Shown: positions 11,658-24,600, counted from the stretch's first letter. The stretch is 64,000 nucleotides of DNA from Ehretia macrophylla (GCA_037974665.1 CM075783.1:9536762-9600761), one strand, 5' to 3'. A program made the numbers and translations. The notes: a model not told the origin generated them from the sequence alone.

Positions 11658-13509
11658 TGCATATGTATATAAGCTTGAAACGCAGTGGAATTTAAAAATT
11701 TTCAAGGATACACTACAATCCCTTGCTTGATATTACATGCAATATACATTGAGATATACATAAAAAGAAATATATAAATACCTCTTGACGTCTTAGTCTT
11801 TGTAGATGCTTGGAGGACTAGGAAAGTGCTTCACGTTCCACAAGTGTAGAAGCCCTACCAAGCAACAAAACAAATCCAAGATCCTTATTCCACAATTATA
11901 GAAGCCCTAGTGTGTCCACCGAGCAAAAGAACCAAACTATCTTTCCTTCTTTGAGTTATAGTGCTAGCAAACTCCACAAAGGAAAGAATAATTTTTCTAC
12001 CTCTCTTGAGAGTACACAAAACTTCTCTCTTGAATATCAAAGTAGAGGTATGTGTAGTGTGTGTTGTAGTAAAATTCCACTATGAGATATCTCATATATA
12101 TAACACAAAGACTACAAATATATACACATATATATTTACTAGTCTTGCATGCAATGTATCCATGTGTCAATGAGTGTATACATATGTCCATTTAACATGA
12201 CATACATGTATTGCATGTCTTGCCAACAAAGATGAGAGAGAGTTAGTGGAAAATTCCATGATGGCATTTTCTCTCTAATTTGGAATTTAATCAAGATTAA
12301 CTATTTAATCTTGCAAGCATGTATATGCATTGGTCAAACAACTTAAGTAATCATCAATTAAACTAATCAACATTAGGTTAAAAGATTTTTCACTTTGTAC
12401 TTAAGTCCTTATACATATCCTTTAATGACACATTGGCCCCATTAACTTTTAATGGTACTATATAATATTGCTAACTCTTTAATAATTTACGAGAAGAAGA
12501 TACAAGTCCAATAAACTTGATCAATATGCTCTACGGGTGTGACTTTCTAGGTTTACTGCTAAATAGTAATAAGGAAACATTAAACGACTTTAATGTTAAT
12601 TGAACTCTTTGAATTTGTTTCAAGAATGTCTCCTTCATTCTTGAAACACCTTTAAAGGTCTTGAGTGACGTCTAACAACAATTATTGTGCAATTCAATCC
12701 TTCCATTGATAATGTCCCAATCGAGTAAGAACCATGGAAGATTAAGTTCATTGACTCGATTCTATGTATAGATCAAATTAGGCATAGAAAAGAGATGACA
12801 CATGGAAAACACATTTCCCATCATTCATACATTTGCCAAGGATTTCCTCATTCAATACCCAAAGATAGATTGCATAGGACATCGCCTCACATTGGAGGTA
12901 ATGGATCATTTCTTAACAATCTATTGTCATTCACTATACTAATCAAATGAAATTGCGAATGGACGTGTCTCACCTACGAACAGGACAAGCTTTGTTTGAA
13001 AGCTAATCTCAAACACCAATACATATGACAACTGTATTGTCTCAAGTCTAAGGATCATTTGCACAATCGCAACGAATAACAAAATCATTAATCCTAAGCC
13101 ATGTTATTCGTTATTCATGTCACGTTCAATGATTATTCACTTAATGATCACCCATATGTTTGCTATTTGCATTTCATGCTTTTATGATATGTGACTCACC
13201 ATCCTTTTATCGTTAATATCTCATATTAATCAAAGGTAACAAATAAATGTGATAGTCCGTAATTGATTAATTGAAGCCCTATTCAAATAATCTAAGGATT
13301 ATGAACAATTAAGTATTATCGTATTGATGAAACATCATCACATATTCCTTAACATTTAAGAATATGTTTCTTTGAGTAAAATTCTAGGGACTCATTCATA
13401 TATTAAAAGGAGAATATGAATGATAAAAATAATGCAATAATTAAAACAAGTATACATCAAATACCCATAATAAGTCATCTATTTATTGTATTAGGGCATA
13501 TTCTTAACA
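11658..13509 (-). mobile_element. Tork/Angela-like copia 3' LTR (minus strand)
   Basis: On the minus strand the LTR begins TGTTAAGAATATGCCCTA at 13509, directly after the purine tract AGTGCAAGGGGGAGAA. This is a typical Angela/Tork 3' LTR boundary. The other end is placed near 11658 from a TG/CA terminus beside a GAAACGCAGTGGAATTT block typical of this LTR class; it is less certain. The sequence is AT-rich with no coding content. Confidence 0.65.
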
Positions 13510-13525
13510 TTCTCCCCCTTGCACT
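13510..13525 (-). promoter_or_regulatory. Polypurine tract of the minus-strand copia element
   Basis: The plus strand reads TTCTCCCCCTTGCACT, giving a G/A-rich tract on the minus strand adjoining the LTR start. It would prime plus-strand DNA synthesis. Confidence 0.75.
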
Positions 13526-13599
13526 AATGTTATATAATACTGGCGCATCATACATTGATATCTCATACCCATCTTTTCAAGATGACGTTCTAGCTGTGA

Positions 13600-14875
13600 T
13601 TGACTCATAGCTTTAGTAAGTGGGTCAGCTACATTATCTAATGAAGCTAATTTCTGCAAAACTATGTCCTTTTAGGCTACAATTTCCCTAATGATATGGA
13701 AATGCCTTTCTATGTGTTTGGACTTTTGATGAGACCTGGGTTCCTTAGCTTGTGAAATAGCTCTATTGTTGTCGTAATATAGAGGTATCGGTAACTCAAC
13801 GGAAGGAACCATTCCTAGCTCTAACATGAACTTCTTGATCCAAATAGCTTCTCATGTTGCATCGCATGCTGCAATATACTCGGCTTCTGTTGTGGAATCA
13901 GTAATCACAAGTTGCTTGGAACTTTTCCAACTGTCTGCTTCTTCATTACAAATAAATATGAACCCAGATGTAGACTTTCTATCATCTTTATCAGATTAAA
14001 AATCTGAATCAGTAAATCTGTCAATGCAGAGTTCATCTCCTCCATAAACTAAAACCATATCCTTAGTCATTCTCAAGTACTTTAGGATATGTTTTTCTAC
14101 TGTCCAATGTTCTTCACTGGATCAGACTGATATTTGCTTATAACACTTACACTTGTGCAATATCAGGTCTTGTACATAGCATGGCCTACATGAGACCACC
14201 TATTGCCGAAGCATAAGACACCTTGTCCATGTGTGGCCTTTCTTCGAGGGTTTTAGGAGATTTCTCTTTATAAAGATGAATTTTATGCCTCACAGGCAAT
14301 AAACCCTTCTTAGAATTTTCCATCCTGAATTTCTTCAAGATCTTTTCTATGTACATGCTTTGGGATAAGCCAATTAGTCTTCTCACTTTATCTCTGTAGA
14401 TGCGAATTCCCAAGATATAAGTGACATCTTCCAAATCCTTCATGGCGAATGTTTTACTCAACCAAACCTTAGTTGACATCATCATTCCTATATCATTATC
14501 CATGATAAGGATGTCATTAACATACAAGATTAGGAAAGTGGTTGCGCTTCCATTAACCTTCTTGTAAACATAAGGTTCATCCTCATTTTTAATAAAACCA
14601 AACTCTTTGACTTCATTATTAAATCGGATGTTCCAACTCCTATAAGCTTGCTTAAGACCATAAATGGATCTCTTAAGTTTACACACATTTCCATCTTTGG
14701 ATTCAAAACCTAAGGGTTGTTCCATATAAATATCTTTTTCAATAACGTAGTTTTGACATCCATTTTCTAGATATCATAATTATAGTGTACAACAATGGCT
14801 ATCATTATTCTAATAGACTTAAGCATAGCAACTGGTGAAAATGTTTCGTCATAGTTAATACCTTGCCTTTGATCG
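13600..14875 (-). pseudogene. Ty1/copia RT and RNase H pseudogene (5'-truncated)
   Basis: The minus strand carries the start of the copia RT (YDETFSPVAMLKSIR, 14770-14875). An open segment follows at 14186-14725, with LKRSIYGLKQAYRSW, the catalytic box LYVNDILI (usually YVDD; the first Asp is replaced by Asn) and LGIRIYRD. The RNase H region at 13600-14185 has STTEAEYIAACDA, YDNNRAISQAKEP and KHIERHFHII, with stops. Protease and integrase are missing because the sequence switches to gypsy gag at about 14875. Family: Tork/Angela-like by motif style. Confidence 0.85.
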
Positions 14876-15115
14876 AAGTTCCTTAAATGACTGGTCGGGC
14901 TACCCTCTCCATTGTAAGTCACTAAATTAGGCATACGATTACCAGTCGGCAAATGTGTGGCCAAAATATCCTGGGTCAGAGGACTTGTCCCGAGCTGATG
15001 AAGAACTTTGGTAATCGTTGATGTCACTTTAGATGGCTTAGGCTCTGCATACATTACTCGTTTTAGCTGACGGAGCCCTTGCCCGGCCTCCACTATAGTA
15101 CCTCTACCTGGCAAA
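14876..15115 (-). pseudogene. Gypsy gag fragment fused to copia RT
   Basis: The minus strand encodes a short gag-like segment with MPNLVTYNGEGSPTSHLRNF, the pattern seen at the start of gypsy (Tat-like) capsid domains. The frame continues without a stop into copia RT sequence, giving a 115-codon chimeric reading frame (15114 to 14767). Both halves are fragments, and no function is implied. Confidence 0.6.
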
Positions 15116-15249
15116 TAAGCTATTTGTACTTGGGATCGGTACTATAGGAAGTCAAGCTGATCCGCCACCAGGCGATTGACCATGCTCGGTCAAAGAAAAA
15201 TTTTAGTACAAAATAGTGAAAAATATTTTCTTCTCCCAAATATTTTCCG

Positions 15250-15490
15250 GAAAAACTCCACCCAAACCCACCTTTCTCGCTCCCACTCTACCTACCATCA
15301 TCCCCACCCCACCTTGTCACCAACACCCCTTTCCATCACCCACCAGCCCAACCCTCGTCACCTTCACCCCGCCCTACCCCTGTCACCCCCATCCCATCCC
15401 TACCCTACCCCCATCACCCCCTACCCGATAGCCCATACTCGTCACTCCCCATCCCCAACCTACCTCGTTACCCCCAACCCCACCCACTCT
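15250..15490. repeat. C-rich degenerate CCCCATCACCC-type low-complexity tract
   Basis: About 240 bp of C-rich sequence made of loosely repeated CCATCACCC/CCTACCC words. It is strongly strand-asymmetric and ends at a GT repeat. Reading frames across it are composition artefacts. Confidence 0.8.
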
Positions 15491-15501
15491 CATGAAATTT
15501 T

Positions 15502-15614
15502 TGTGTGTGTGTGTATTTATATACATATATACTTATATATATGTGTGTGTATGTGTATGTGTGTGTGTTCGTGTGTGTTTATATATATATATGTGTGTGT
15601 GTGTATGTGTGTAT
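15502..15614. repeat. (GT)n/(AT)n compound microsatellite
   Basis: Runs of GT interspersed with TATATA and TATGTG. Confidence 0.95.
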
Positions 15615-15619
15615 TTTGT

Positions 15620-15780
15620 AAAATCTCATGTCAAAAAATATTTTCACTGTGTCATCCAAATATCAAAAAATCTTTTCCAGGTGATAACTAAAAACCAGAA
15701 AATATTTTATTTTTTAGGAAAATATTTTTTCCTGTAAATAATTTCTTCCAACAAGTTATTTTGCAACAAACAAACAAAGC
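15620..15780. mobile_element. PIF/Harbinger-like MITE end remnant
   Basis: AAAATATTTT words and a terminus AACAAACAAACAAAGCC resemble the right end of the complete MITE at 36027-36384 (CAAACAAACGGAGCC). The left terminus is not visible, and the C-rich and GT tracts lie inside or beside the remnant. Confidence 0.4.
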
Positions 15781-16650
15781 CAAAGTTTTTAAATTCAACT
15801 ATAATAAAAACATGAATAAAATTAACCATGTTTTATGACTTATCTAATTAGGAAATGTCTTGTAATGTCATATGAATTCTTTTACTTGTACCAAAAAAAT
15901 TGAGATTTTTCTTAATCTTAGGATTATCTTGGGAAAATATTGCCTTAGTATTTCTAATTAAACAACAAAAAACTACTTATTCATACACCTAGCTATAGCT
16001 GAGTTAATAAAACGCATTCTAAGAATATTCACACACTAAACTATAAAGGCACTTGAAAACAACAATGTTTATTTTATTCTAAATGTACTATTTAATTAAG
16101 TTGAAATAACATAAGGATATTAATAGATTATAAGGTTGACATATACGCATCACTCTCATATATACTTGACAATTTATGTAACCAATTCTCAAGTTCTAGT
16201 ATTGTAAGTATAAAGCACTTGCGAATTATATAAACTCATAAATTTAAGTTGGTTCTGATTGTGATTCAGGTTACAAAGTCAATCAAACCAAGAGAGAGAA
16301 TGAGAAGTTGGATTTCCTATTTTTCATACTAACAAAGACACATCTTTTACATGTTATCTGTCAATGCATTTCCTGTGTTGCATACCAACAAAGACAACAC
16401 TCTTAAGTCATATTTTTCAATTTTTGCCTTGTGTCGCCTTTGTAGTGCTACATGGGGTAAACCTTAAAGCACATTTCCTTATTTTCTTTAGTAGTTAATA
16501 ACATTATGCCTGTGTTGAAGGTTTTATCCTTTGCCTTCATGATTCCAATTTTGAATAAAGGAAAAGGAGGATATTAGATAATTAACAATTAGCGTAAACA
16601 TTGTTTTCCAATAGATCTACATATGGATTTGATAGATGTCAATGTTGAGA
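15781..16650. other. AT-rich noncoding DNA
   Basis: No open frame, repeat or RNA gene could be supported in this stretch. Confidence 0.5.
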
Positions 16651-16850
16651 TTTAAGTGTAGCAAAATTAAGAAGGATAAGATTAGGAATGCGAGGATACG
16701 AAGAATAGCAGGGTTGACCACGATTGAGAATAAGATGAGGAATAATTATTGGGATAATTTGGACATGTTAAAAGACAAGTTGTGGAAACACCTATTAGAT
16801 TGTGTGAAAGTATGAAAATAGTATACCATAAGAAGTGTAGAGCTTCATCT
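16651..16850 (+). pseudogene. LINE reverse transcriptase C-terminal fragment
   Basis: The plus-strand frame shows KIRNARIRRIAGL and IENKMRN. After a frameshift near 16750 it continues as FGHVKRQVVETPIRLCE. This matches the conserved tail of plant L1-type reverse transcriptase proteins (pattern RIRxExIRxxxGVAPIEDKMRExRLRWFGHVxRR). Only about 60 codons survive. A hAT MITE has inserted just downstream. Confidence 0.7.
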
Positions 16851-16863
16851 AAGATGAATTGAA

Positions 16864-17105
16864 CAGTGGCGGATCAAGGAGTATAAAATTGGGGAGGCCA
16901 AGATTCAAATAAAAAAATTCATGACAGAAAAAAAATAATAATAATAATAATAAGGGGGGCCAGTACTTTTTTTTAACGATACTATATTGATTTTTTTAAT
17001 GACAATAATTTTTTTTAACGATATTACATAGATTTTTTTTATAAAAAAAAAAAAAAAAATTGGAGGGGTTGGGACCCCTCCTGCCCCTTTTTAGCTCCGC
17101 CACTG
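16864..17105. mobile_element. hAT-type MITE with perfect 8-bp target duplication
   Basis: The terminal inverted repeats are CAGTGGCGGA..TCCGCCACTG. They are flanked by identical 8-bp direct repeats GAATTGAA at 16856-16863 and 17106-17113, diagnostic of hAT transposition. The 242-bp interior has an ATA repeat and long A/T runs and no coding capacity, so it must have been moved by a transposase supplied elsewhere. Confidence 0.9.
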
Positions 17106-17351
17106 GAATTGAAAATTGAAAATAAAAAAGAAAATCGACCTTATCCACGGTGTCAACTATATATTTAGAATATTGAAGTTAGTAGCTCCTTTTTATTATT
17201 ATACTAAGCCTAACAATTTCAAGAATCCATAAAAATAAAAATAAAAATTTCTTTGAGGATTAGAAAGACTCGTGTAATCGTGATGTAAAGAAAGTAATAA
17301 AAAAGATTTGGCCTGCCCGATGTCTCTTAGAGAAAGATCCACTCCTTATGT

Positions 17352-17560
17352 CAGGAAAATGTGTATCAACTTTCTTATGTGTATCTAATTTTGAGAAATC
17401 TGTATCAAATTCCCTGGATATTGATACACATTTTAAGTGTTTTGGTACACATTTCAAGCGATTTGATACACATTTTAATGATTGCTAAAGAGGAATTTGA
17501 TACACATTTTAATGGCATATGTTTTTTGGTGGAAGGCGTGATACACATTTTAAAGAACTT
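17352..17560. repeat. Interspersed short repeats GATACACATTTTAA
   Basis: Five near-identical copies of a 14-bp word, at about 17422, 17442, 17466, 17500 and 17540, are irregularly spaced 20-40 bp apart. Weaker TGTATCAA words precede them at 17360-17410. Confidence 0.75.
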
Positions 17561-17599
17561 GATGTGTAAACGTCTTTAAAGTTTTTGCAAAAACAAACT

Positions 17600-19940
17600 A
17601 TTTTGAAAACTCTGTAAGACAAGTCCCTCATCCGACAACCTCATCTGACAAAGGCAGAATGTGCCAGTCGAAATCATGCTACACCCAAAAAAAAGAAATA
17701 CAAAATAATTATTAAAAAAAAAAAAAAACTCAAGTCGTAACTAACTAACTCACTTCACTTATTCTATGAAAATGAAGTAACTTTTTCATATCATTTAGAG
17801 ATTAATCACCAACTAAAATGCTTTTAAAATTTATATTCACACATGTTAGATTGATTTTCTGAAATAATTTCTACCTTTCTCGTAAAATACAGATTCATTT
17901 TAACTCCAACCAAAATGGTGACGTAAAGCCCGATACGACATCAACTTAGCAAGACCCTCTGTTTCTAACGCTTGAGCGTTGAAGATGATTTCCCTGTTAA
18001 TTGACAATATCTCAAACAACACTCTCAACGTCGAAAAGGAACAACCATAATCAGCAAATCAAAGAAGGGTTCTGGTAAAATGCTCGGGCCTAGAAGAAGA
18101 ATTAAGAAGTTTCAGTTGTTTTAAAGCAGAACTACCTATTCATTAGGTAGAGATGATAATAAAGATTTCACGATCTGCTAGTAAAATTATCCCAATTCCA
18201 GAAGCACGGATCGAATCAGTATCAGGGAGGCTAAATTGTCTAGAAAAGAAATATACAATTGCGAAAAAAGAAGATATGGTATATACATAATTTTCTGATG
18301 TTAAAATTTGATTCCTTAGATACATTTAATCCTTGAAAGGCAATCATGCTTTGGTGGTATAATCTGGTGCTGGCGCTGGCGCTGGTGCTGGTGTTCAACT
18401 ACTTTCTTTCGTCTTGCGAGCCGAGATTTCCACCTTGCTCCTGGTTCCGAGATTTCCTCCTTGCTCCAGTGCTCTAGTGTTGGGCAAGGGGTTCCCCCTT
18501 TGGCACTGTTAACTTTATATCTAAATGTGCTAATGATCTCACCCAGCACAAAAGCTATTATGGTTTATAATCAAGACGAAAAAGTGCAGAATATTATAAA
18601 CCAAGTCGATGAATTACAATTCACCTGAAACTATCAGAACAGTAGCCGACGAATCAAACAATATCATTCGTTTATTAACATCAGCTTGATATAACCATAT
18701 TCCAATGATGAAGAAAAACAAGTATAATAAGTATGAAGACTATAGATCAGACCTCTAATCTGTCTGTATCTACATAAAAAAAATATCCTATTGCGTTTTT
18801 GCAACTCTAAAACCAAATCCATCTATACTATAAGGAAGATTCATTCAACATACAAGAATATATCCGAAATTTCCTTTTTTAATTTATTTTGAGAAGTCTA
18901 AGAACGACTTACCCAAGATTCCAACAGGACAAACTGATCAAAGATTAAAACTTTCCATTTCCTGCAATATAGTTCTTAGTTTTATTTTTTTATTTTTAAA
19001 GATTTTATATCATGATGCAATCTCACTATTGATAGCAAATATGCAACTGGAACAACAGATCAATGCGTTGAATTTACAATGTAAACCTTTCACACCATGA
19101 TATTATCTAGTGAATCTGATGCCAACACAGAAAATCCAGCAACATGGAGAACAGTATATTCAAATTATTTCTTGTACCTAAACTATTCACAGTATTTTCA
19201 GAAAATACAATCAAAATCCACACACAACGTTTAGACAAAGAATTGAGACACGGACACCATAAAGAACAAACTATCCATGCTCATCTGTACATGATATTTA
19301 TATATAACCCCATCGAACATGTAAATGATGAGAAAAGTTTGCCCTTGTTCAAGCAAGAAGTCCAGACATTGTGCTCAGAAGGAAAAATATCCTCTCACAT
19401 TCAACATGTTCCAAAAGTGCTTAGGATATACCAGTTCTTATAGTTACAAACCCAAATTCCCATTCCCCTCTAAGCTTTGATCAGCCCAGGAAGACCCTCG
19501 AGGAATTGAAGTATCAGCACATACACAATGTAAGGAAGAATGAAATTAATCTTTTTAGAATCTTCAGAAAAGTCAAAAGCACTTGAAGTTGTCAGTGGCT
19601 TGTTGAAGTGATTCAATTTCCCATTGGTAATAACTCCCTGATAGTGTGCAACTATATACTAATAATAACCAAAAAAGAGAAAAGAAATCATCTCAGACAG
19701 AGTACAACAAACCTACGTTGCTTGAGAAAACAGTGACGAAAACTATAGTTTGTCCTGCTTTTTCTCGAACAGATCTTCACATGTCACTGTATGATTTCCC
19801 AATCACAAGGCAGCAAACTTCATATGTTATTTATAGCTTCTCCCTTTGCAATTTACAGTACTTTACTAGAATTTACTTTTCTAGTATTGACAGCACAAGC
19901 TAGCTTTACATATTAAATACATAACACACATATAAATTTG
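17600..19940. other. Noncoding DNA downstream of the helicase gene
   Basis: No gene could be supported. A 77-codon minus-strand frame at 18316-18549 has no recognisable domain, and its Gln/His-rich part comes from a small CTGGCG/CTGGTG repeat near 18370-18395. The rest is AT-rich without obvious repeats. Confidence 0.45.
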
Positions 19941-19941
19941 A

Positions 19942-20188
19942 CAAAAACTTAGACGCATATGCAGATGTACATATACACTTCATACGCACAGACCATTAAT
20001 ATACAGAGTAAAGCTCCAAACCTATTAGATGGAGAAAGTAATCTTACTTTTCCTTTTCATGGAGACAAAAAATTAGACGCATATGCAGACGTACATACAC
20101 TTCATACACACCAACCATTAGTATACAGAGTAAAGTTCCAAACCTATTTGGTGGAGAGAGTAATATTATTTTCCTTTTTCATGGAGAC
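19942..20188. repeat. Tandem duplication, 124-bp unit, two copies
   Basis: Two diverged copies share TTAGACGCATATGCAGA, ATACAGAGTAAAG and CATGGAGACA, with a repeat distance of 124 bp (for example TTAGACGC at 19949 and 20073). Confidence 0.8.
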
Positions 20189-20189
20189 A

Positions 20190-21600
20190 GTATCTCTTAA
20201 TTGCAGGTTAAACCTTCTTTCTTCTCTTTTTAGTATATGTAGGACAACTGCCCAACCTTCATACTTACTTACAATGCAGGGACGGTGAGAAGGGATTGAA
20301 ACTCCTAAGCACACCGCAGAGACGAGTTACCTAGAAACAACGATGGCCCATTCAAGGCTTAGCCTGGGAAAGTTTTAATGAGGCTGGTGTTCATTGAAAA
20401 GCACTGCCATCGTCAACGCAGAGAAGTTTTCTAACTAAAATGGTGGCTGAGGATGAGTACTACTTATAAGAATAATAACTTTCCCTACTGAAAGTGAGCC
20501 GGGAAGCAAAAGGCATCCACGGCACAACTTTCTTTTTCTTTTGTGTATTAGACATGGCTACAAGTACCTAGAAGAGTGTTCAAAATCCTTACATTTACAA
20601 AATCAGAAATCAAAGAACCAAAATAATGTCTTTCATAGAGCTTGCTACCAAAACTCTTTCTTGACTTGTGCAAAGAATGATAAGATGGTTTCCACTTTTT
20701 GGTCATACATACTTTCAAAAGTAAATCTCTTTCTGAAGATTTGCATTCATCATTGATGAACGGCAGCTAAATGACCCACAGAAGACTTCCAGACATTGAG
20801 ACATCACTAGCAGGATGAACTTCTGCAGATACATGGCAGTCCTAACAACTCACTTCACTAAAGTATTATTGATCACCAACAACATTGCAGCCGACACGTA
20901 CTAAGTGCATTATGTTGAATGAAATGCAGCATCAAGTACATTCTTAAATAAGCACAGAAAAATACTAAACCAAACCAAACTAGCCCTAATCCCACTAGTA
21001 TGATTGCCTATATAGATGTGATGACGCCAATCATTTCTATTAGAATTGTCTCCTCTATCATTGAAACTACAACTCACGACAATTTTCCAAGCTTTTTCAT
21101 ATACAAGTGCTCACTTGCTAAAAGATTTAGTTTCAGTTCAAGTCCTGGATACATACTCTGCTATTTGCAGGAGACTTGTGCACTCATTACAAGCTTTTCA
21201 ATTACGAAATGTAGATATAGCAATATGCCTAGTATGACAAAGATCAGATAAACTCAGAAACACAATTACAATAAACCAATAAAGTACATTTTTTTTCTAA
21301 CCGCTTAAACTTCTAAATAAGATGGGCCACTTAGGATGGGTTTTCAGTTCAAGTCTCGCCACTATCACCCGTTCACCACGTGCAAGGCTCAAATTTTACT
21401 TGCACGTGAGAGGCGTGTTTGAAGGAGACAATAAACCAATAAATTATATACCTCTATAACAGAATATAACCCAAAAAAAATCAAAGAAAATTCAATCATA
21501 TTTAGACCCAATAAAGATATTTTAAAAATGAGTTTAATACCTTCTTCATGCGAGTTTTAAGTTCAGATTTTCTAGCTTTATTATAGAACTGTCTCTTCTC
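20190..21600. other. Noncoding DNA downstream of the helicase stop codon
   Basis: No recognised gene. It probably includes the 3' untranslated region of the minus-strand helicase gene near its upper end, but no polyadenylation site could be fixed by eye. Confidence 0.4.
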
Positions 21601-21639
21601 GGCTTGGCACTTCAGTTTTTTTATAACATACATGACGAA

Positions 21640-24600
21640 CTACAAACCTAGCCTATTAGGTCTAAAGTTAGTAGAATAACCTTTCTTCAATCCCGGCATT
21701 GAAACTTGTTGCTGCTGCTGCATCGCCCTCTTTTCAGTCTTCTTCTCCATGTGCTCCCTCATCAAATTTTCCTTTTCTACCACAACTTTCTGTTTCTTTT
21801 TGAAATGTGTATCTGATGTATCTGATTCCTCAATGGAGAAAAACCTTGACCCCATTTCAACCAACCATTCAGGTTCGACTGTAGTCACGCACTGCATAAA
21901 TCCCTTTGTTGTCATAAGTATATCATGATAAACCACATATTCTGGAGTGTAACCTAGACCATATAAAGCACTGCTTGGATGCAAGTGGCACGGCAGTCTA
22001 CCTATAAATTTGACATAATCGCAAACCCCCTTAAGCTGGGCTGCATTATGGAGATATGCAGCGCAGATTGCTTTTCTAACAATGTCCCAATCAGGACCAC
22101 ATGAAGTAAGTGGAATTCTCAATGGCTTTAGAATATCCAGCAACTGAGATCTCACCTCTCTAGCTTTGCGCAAACCCTTAACTTGCAAGAAATGGTCACT
22201 ACACCAATCTCCACGGTACTGATTAGCTTTCCATTGCTGGTAGACATTAAGAAGAGTAAGGTGATCAGATTCTGGCACAAAAAATTTCTCCCTTGCAGCA
22301 TCACTCTCCTCTTCCCTATCCTTAGGTCTAAAGAACACAGATGGCACTGAAAGCATTGACACAATGGTCAGAACCTCATTAACACATCCCAGATGTTCAC
22401 CAATCAACAACATCTTGGCAAGGGGAGGATCTAGCGGAAACTCTACCATCTTCCAACCAAGATCAGTCAGATTTCCCTCATCGTTGAGTGCCCCCAAGAC
22501 CCACAATTGATGCATGGAACTACAGATATTATCTTGAGGCGGTGGATCCATAAAATCAAAATCCAACAGATTATCGATTTTGAGAGACTTGAGTAGTAAA
22601 ACCACGTTTCCAAGATTCGTCCTTTGTATTTCTGGCACAGGGCTAGGAAGCATTTCATTCAGATACGCATTTTCAGTATAAAGTCGATAACAAGTGCCAG
22701 GCCCAGTTCTACCAGCTCGTCCAGCACGCTGATCAGCAGCAGCACGACTGACAGGAAACACTTGGAGAGCATCCATACCCATACGAGGATAGTACACCTT
22801 CATTTTACCGTAACCCGTATCAACAACATAAAAGATTCCATCCACTGTTAAAGATGTCTCGGCAATGTTGGTAGCAATAATGCATTTGCGAGCTCCCTCT
22901 TCAGCTTTCTGGAATATTTTTGCTTGCAAATCAGATGGCAGCTGAGAGTAGATGGGAAGAATTATAAGCTTAGGGACTGCTTGCTTAGTTGAAGAAACGA
23001 GCTGCTCCATACGTTCTGAAAGGGCATAGCATGTCGCCTCAATGTCATCTTGACCAGTCATGAAGATAAGTATGTCACCTGGTGCACTTGTAATGTGGAT
23101 CTTCATTGCCTGCTTAACCGCAGCTTCAACATAATCTTCACAAGGAATCTTACTGTACAAAATTTGAACTGGAAATGTTCTTCCAGGGATGTGAAATATC
23201 GGAGCACCGCCAAAGAAATGGGAGAATTTCTGAGCATTAAGAGTAGCAGATGTCACAATAAGCTTAAAATCATGACGCCGGGCTGCAACGTTTTTTAGAA
23301 TTCCAAAAATAACGTCTGTGTTCAGTGATCTCTCATGCGCCTCATCCATTACAATGACACGATACTTTTCAAGATCAGCATCCTTCAATGTCTCACGGAG
23401 AAGCACGCCGTCCGTCATGTACTTAATAACAGTGTTCTGCCCAGTAACATCCTCAAAACGGATGGCATATCCAACTTTATCACCAAGCTCAGTTTCCATC
23501 TCTTCACTGACTCTTTTGGCAACACTCATCGCTGCTACACGCCTTGGTTGTGTGCAACCAACAATGCCACTGATCGTATAGCCATCTTCATGCAGATACT
23601 GGGTTAGTTGTGTAGTCTTTCCTGAGCCAGTTTCTCCAACAACTACCACCACCTGATTCTCCCGAACCACCTGCAGTAATTCATCTCGAACTGAAAAAAT
23701 GGGCAAGTACTGTCGTTGTTGGGCTAATGTTTTTGACTTTGCAAATTCACTAACTGCTTCCCCCTTCTTTAAATGTTGTACAAACTTGGCATCTGACTTG
23801 AAATCAACTTCGCCATGTTCACCCACCGCCGCTGTATCTGCATCAATCTGCTCGGCTGACTTGTCAACGCCAAGGATATCACCAAGTTTAGAGCCAGCCA
23901 GCTCCCAGAACCTTTGACGTGATTTCTTCATGCTTTGTTTCAGACGAATATCCCGAACCAGGGCTGAACCTTTGCGTGATATGATCGCCATATCTGATTT
24001 GGGGTCTTTTATTGGCATAGTTGGCTCAGCTTGCTTAGTAGAAACAGTACTCCCATCAAGAAAAGGGGCTTTTGTATCATGAAAAAGAATAACTTTCCGT
24101 TCCTCCTTGTCATTATAGTCAATCTGCACCTTAGTGCTTCTAACGACCCCGGACCTAAGTAGTTGCCTGTCCTCCCACTGAGCATTATCTGCAGCAAGTT
24201 GTGACAATTTTTTTCTTCCAGCGAATGTCCTCAAGCTTCCATCTCTTCGAACCTGCGATCCAGGGAACTAAGCTGTTAATAAAAAGGGCAGGTAGTCCAA
24301 CAAAACAAAGAGCAGTTTGATCTATGCAACATAAAAATGATATTAAACTTGTAGAATAAGAATACAACCACCTTTGGAAAAAGTTATGTCCTGCAATCTG
24401 TACCTGCCTGTTAGAAGGCTCCCTAACATAAATATTGTAGTCCCTTGATAAGACCAAATTTAGACCCCTATCGCAATAGTTTAAGATAACAAATTATATC
24501 TAGAGGGTAGTTGTGACAGACTAAAGGGGCATGGGAAAAATTATTGTTCCTCCATATCAGTCACAGCAACAAAATTATACTATACTATACTGCGCTGTGG

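Noticed and set aside
15176-15737. Pro/His/Thr-rich and Cys/Val/Tyr-rich proteins
   Set aside because: These frames translate C-rich and GT microsatellite DNA and are composition artefacts.
18316-18549. 77-codon minus-strand frame with Gln/His repeat
   Set aside because: No recognisable domain, and the repeat derives from a small CTGGCG tract. Not enough to call a gene.
21340-21430. tRNA-like B-box phrase GGTTTTCAGTTCAAGTCTC, possible SINE or tRNA
   Set aside because: No A box, cloverleaf or poly(A) tail with target duplication could be found.
22152-23917. Several overlapping frames of 60-90 codons in other phases
   Set aside because: All are shadows of the intact helicase exon.
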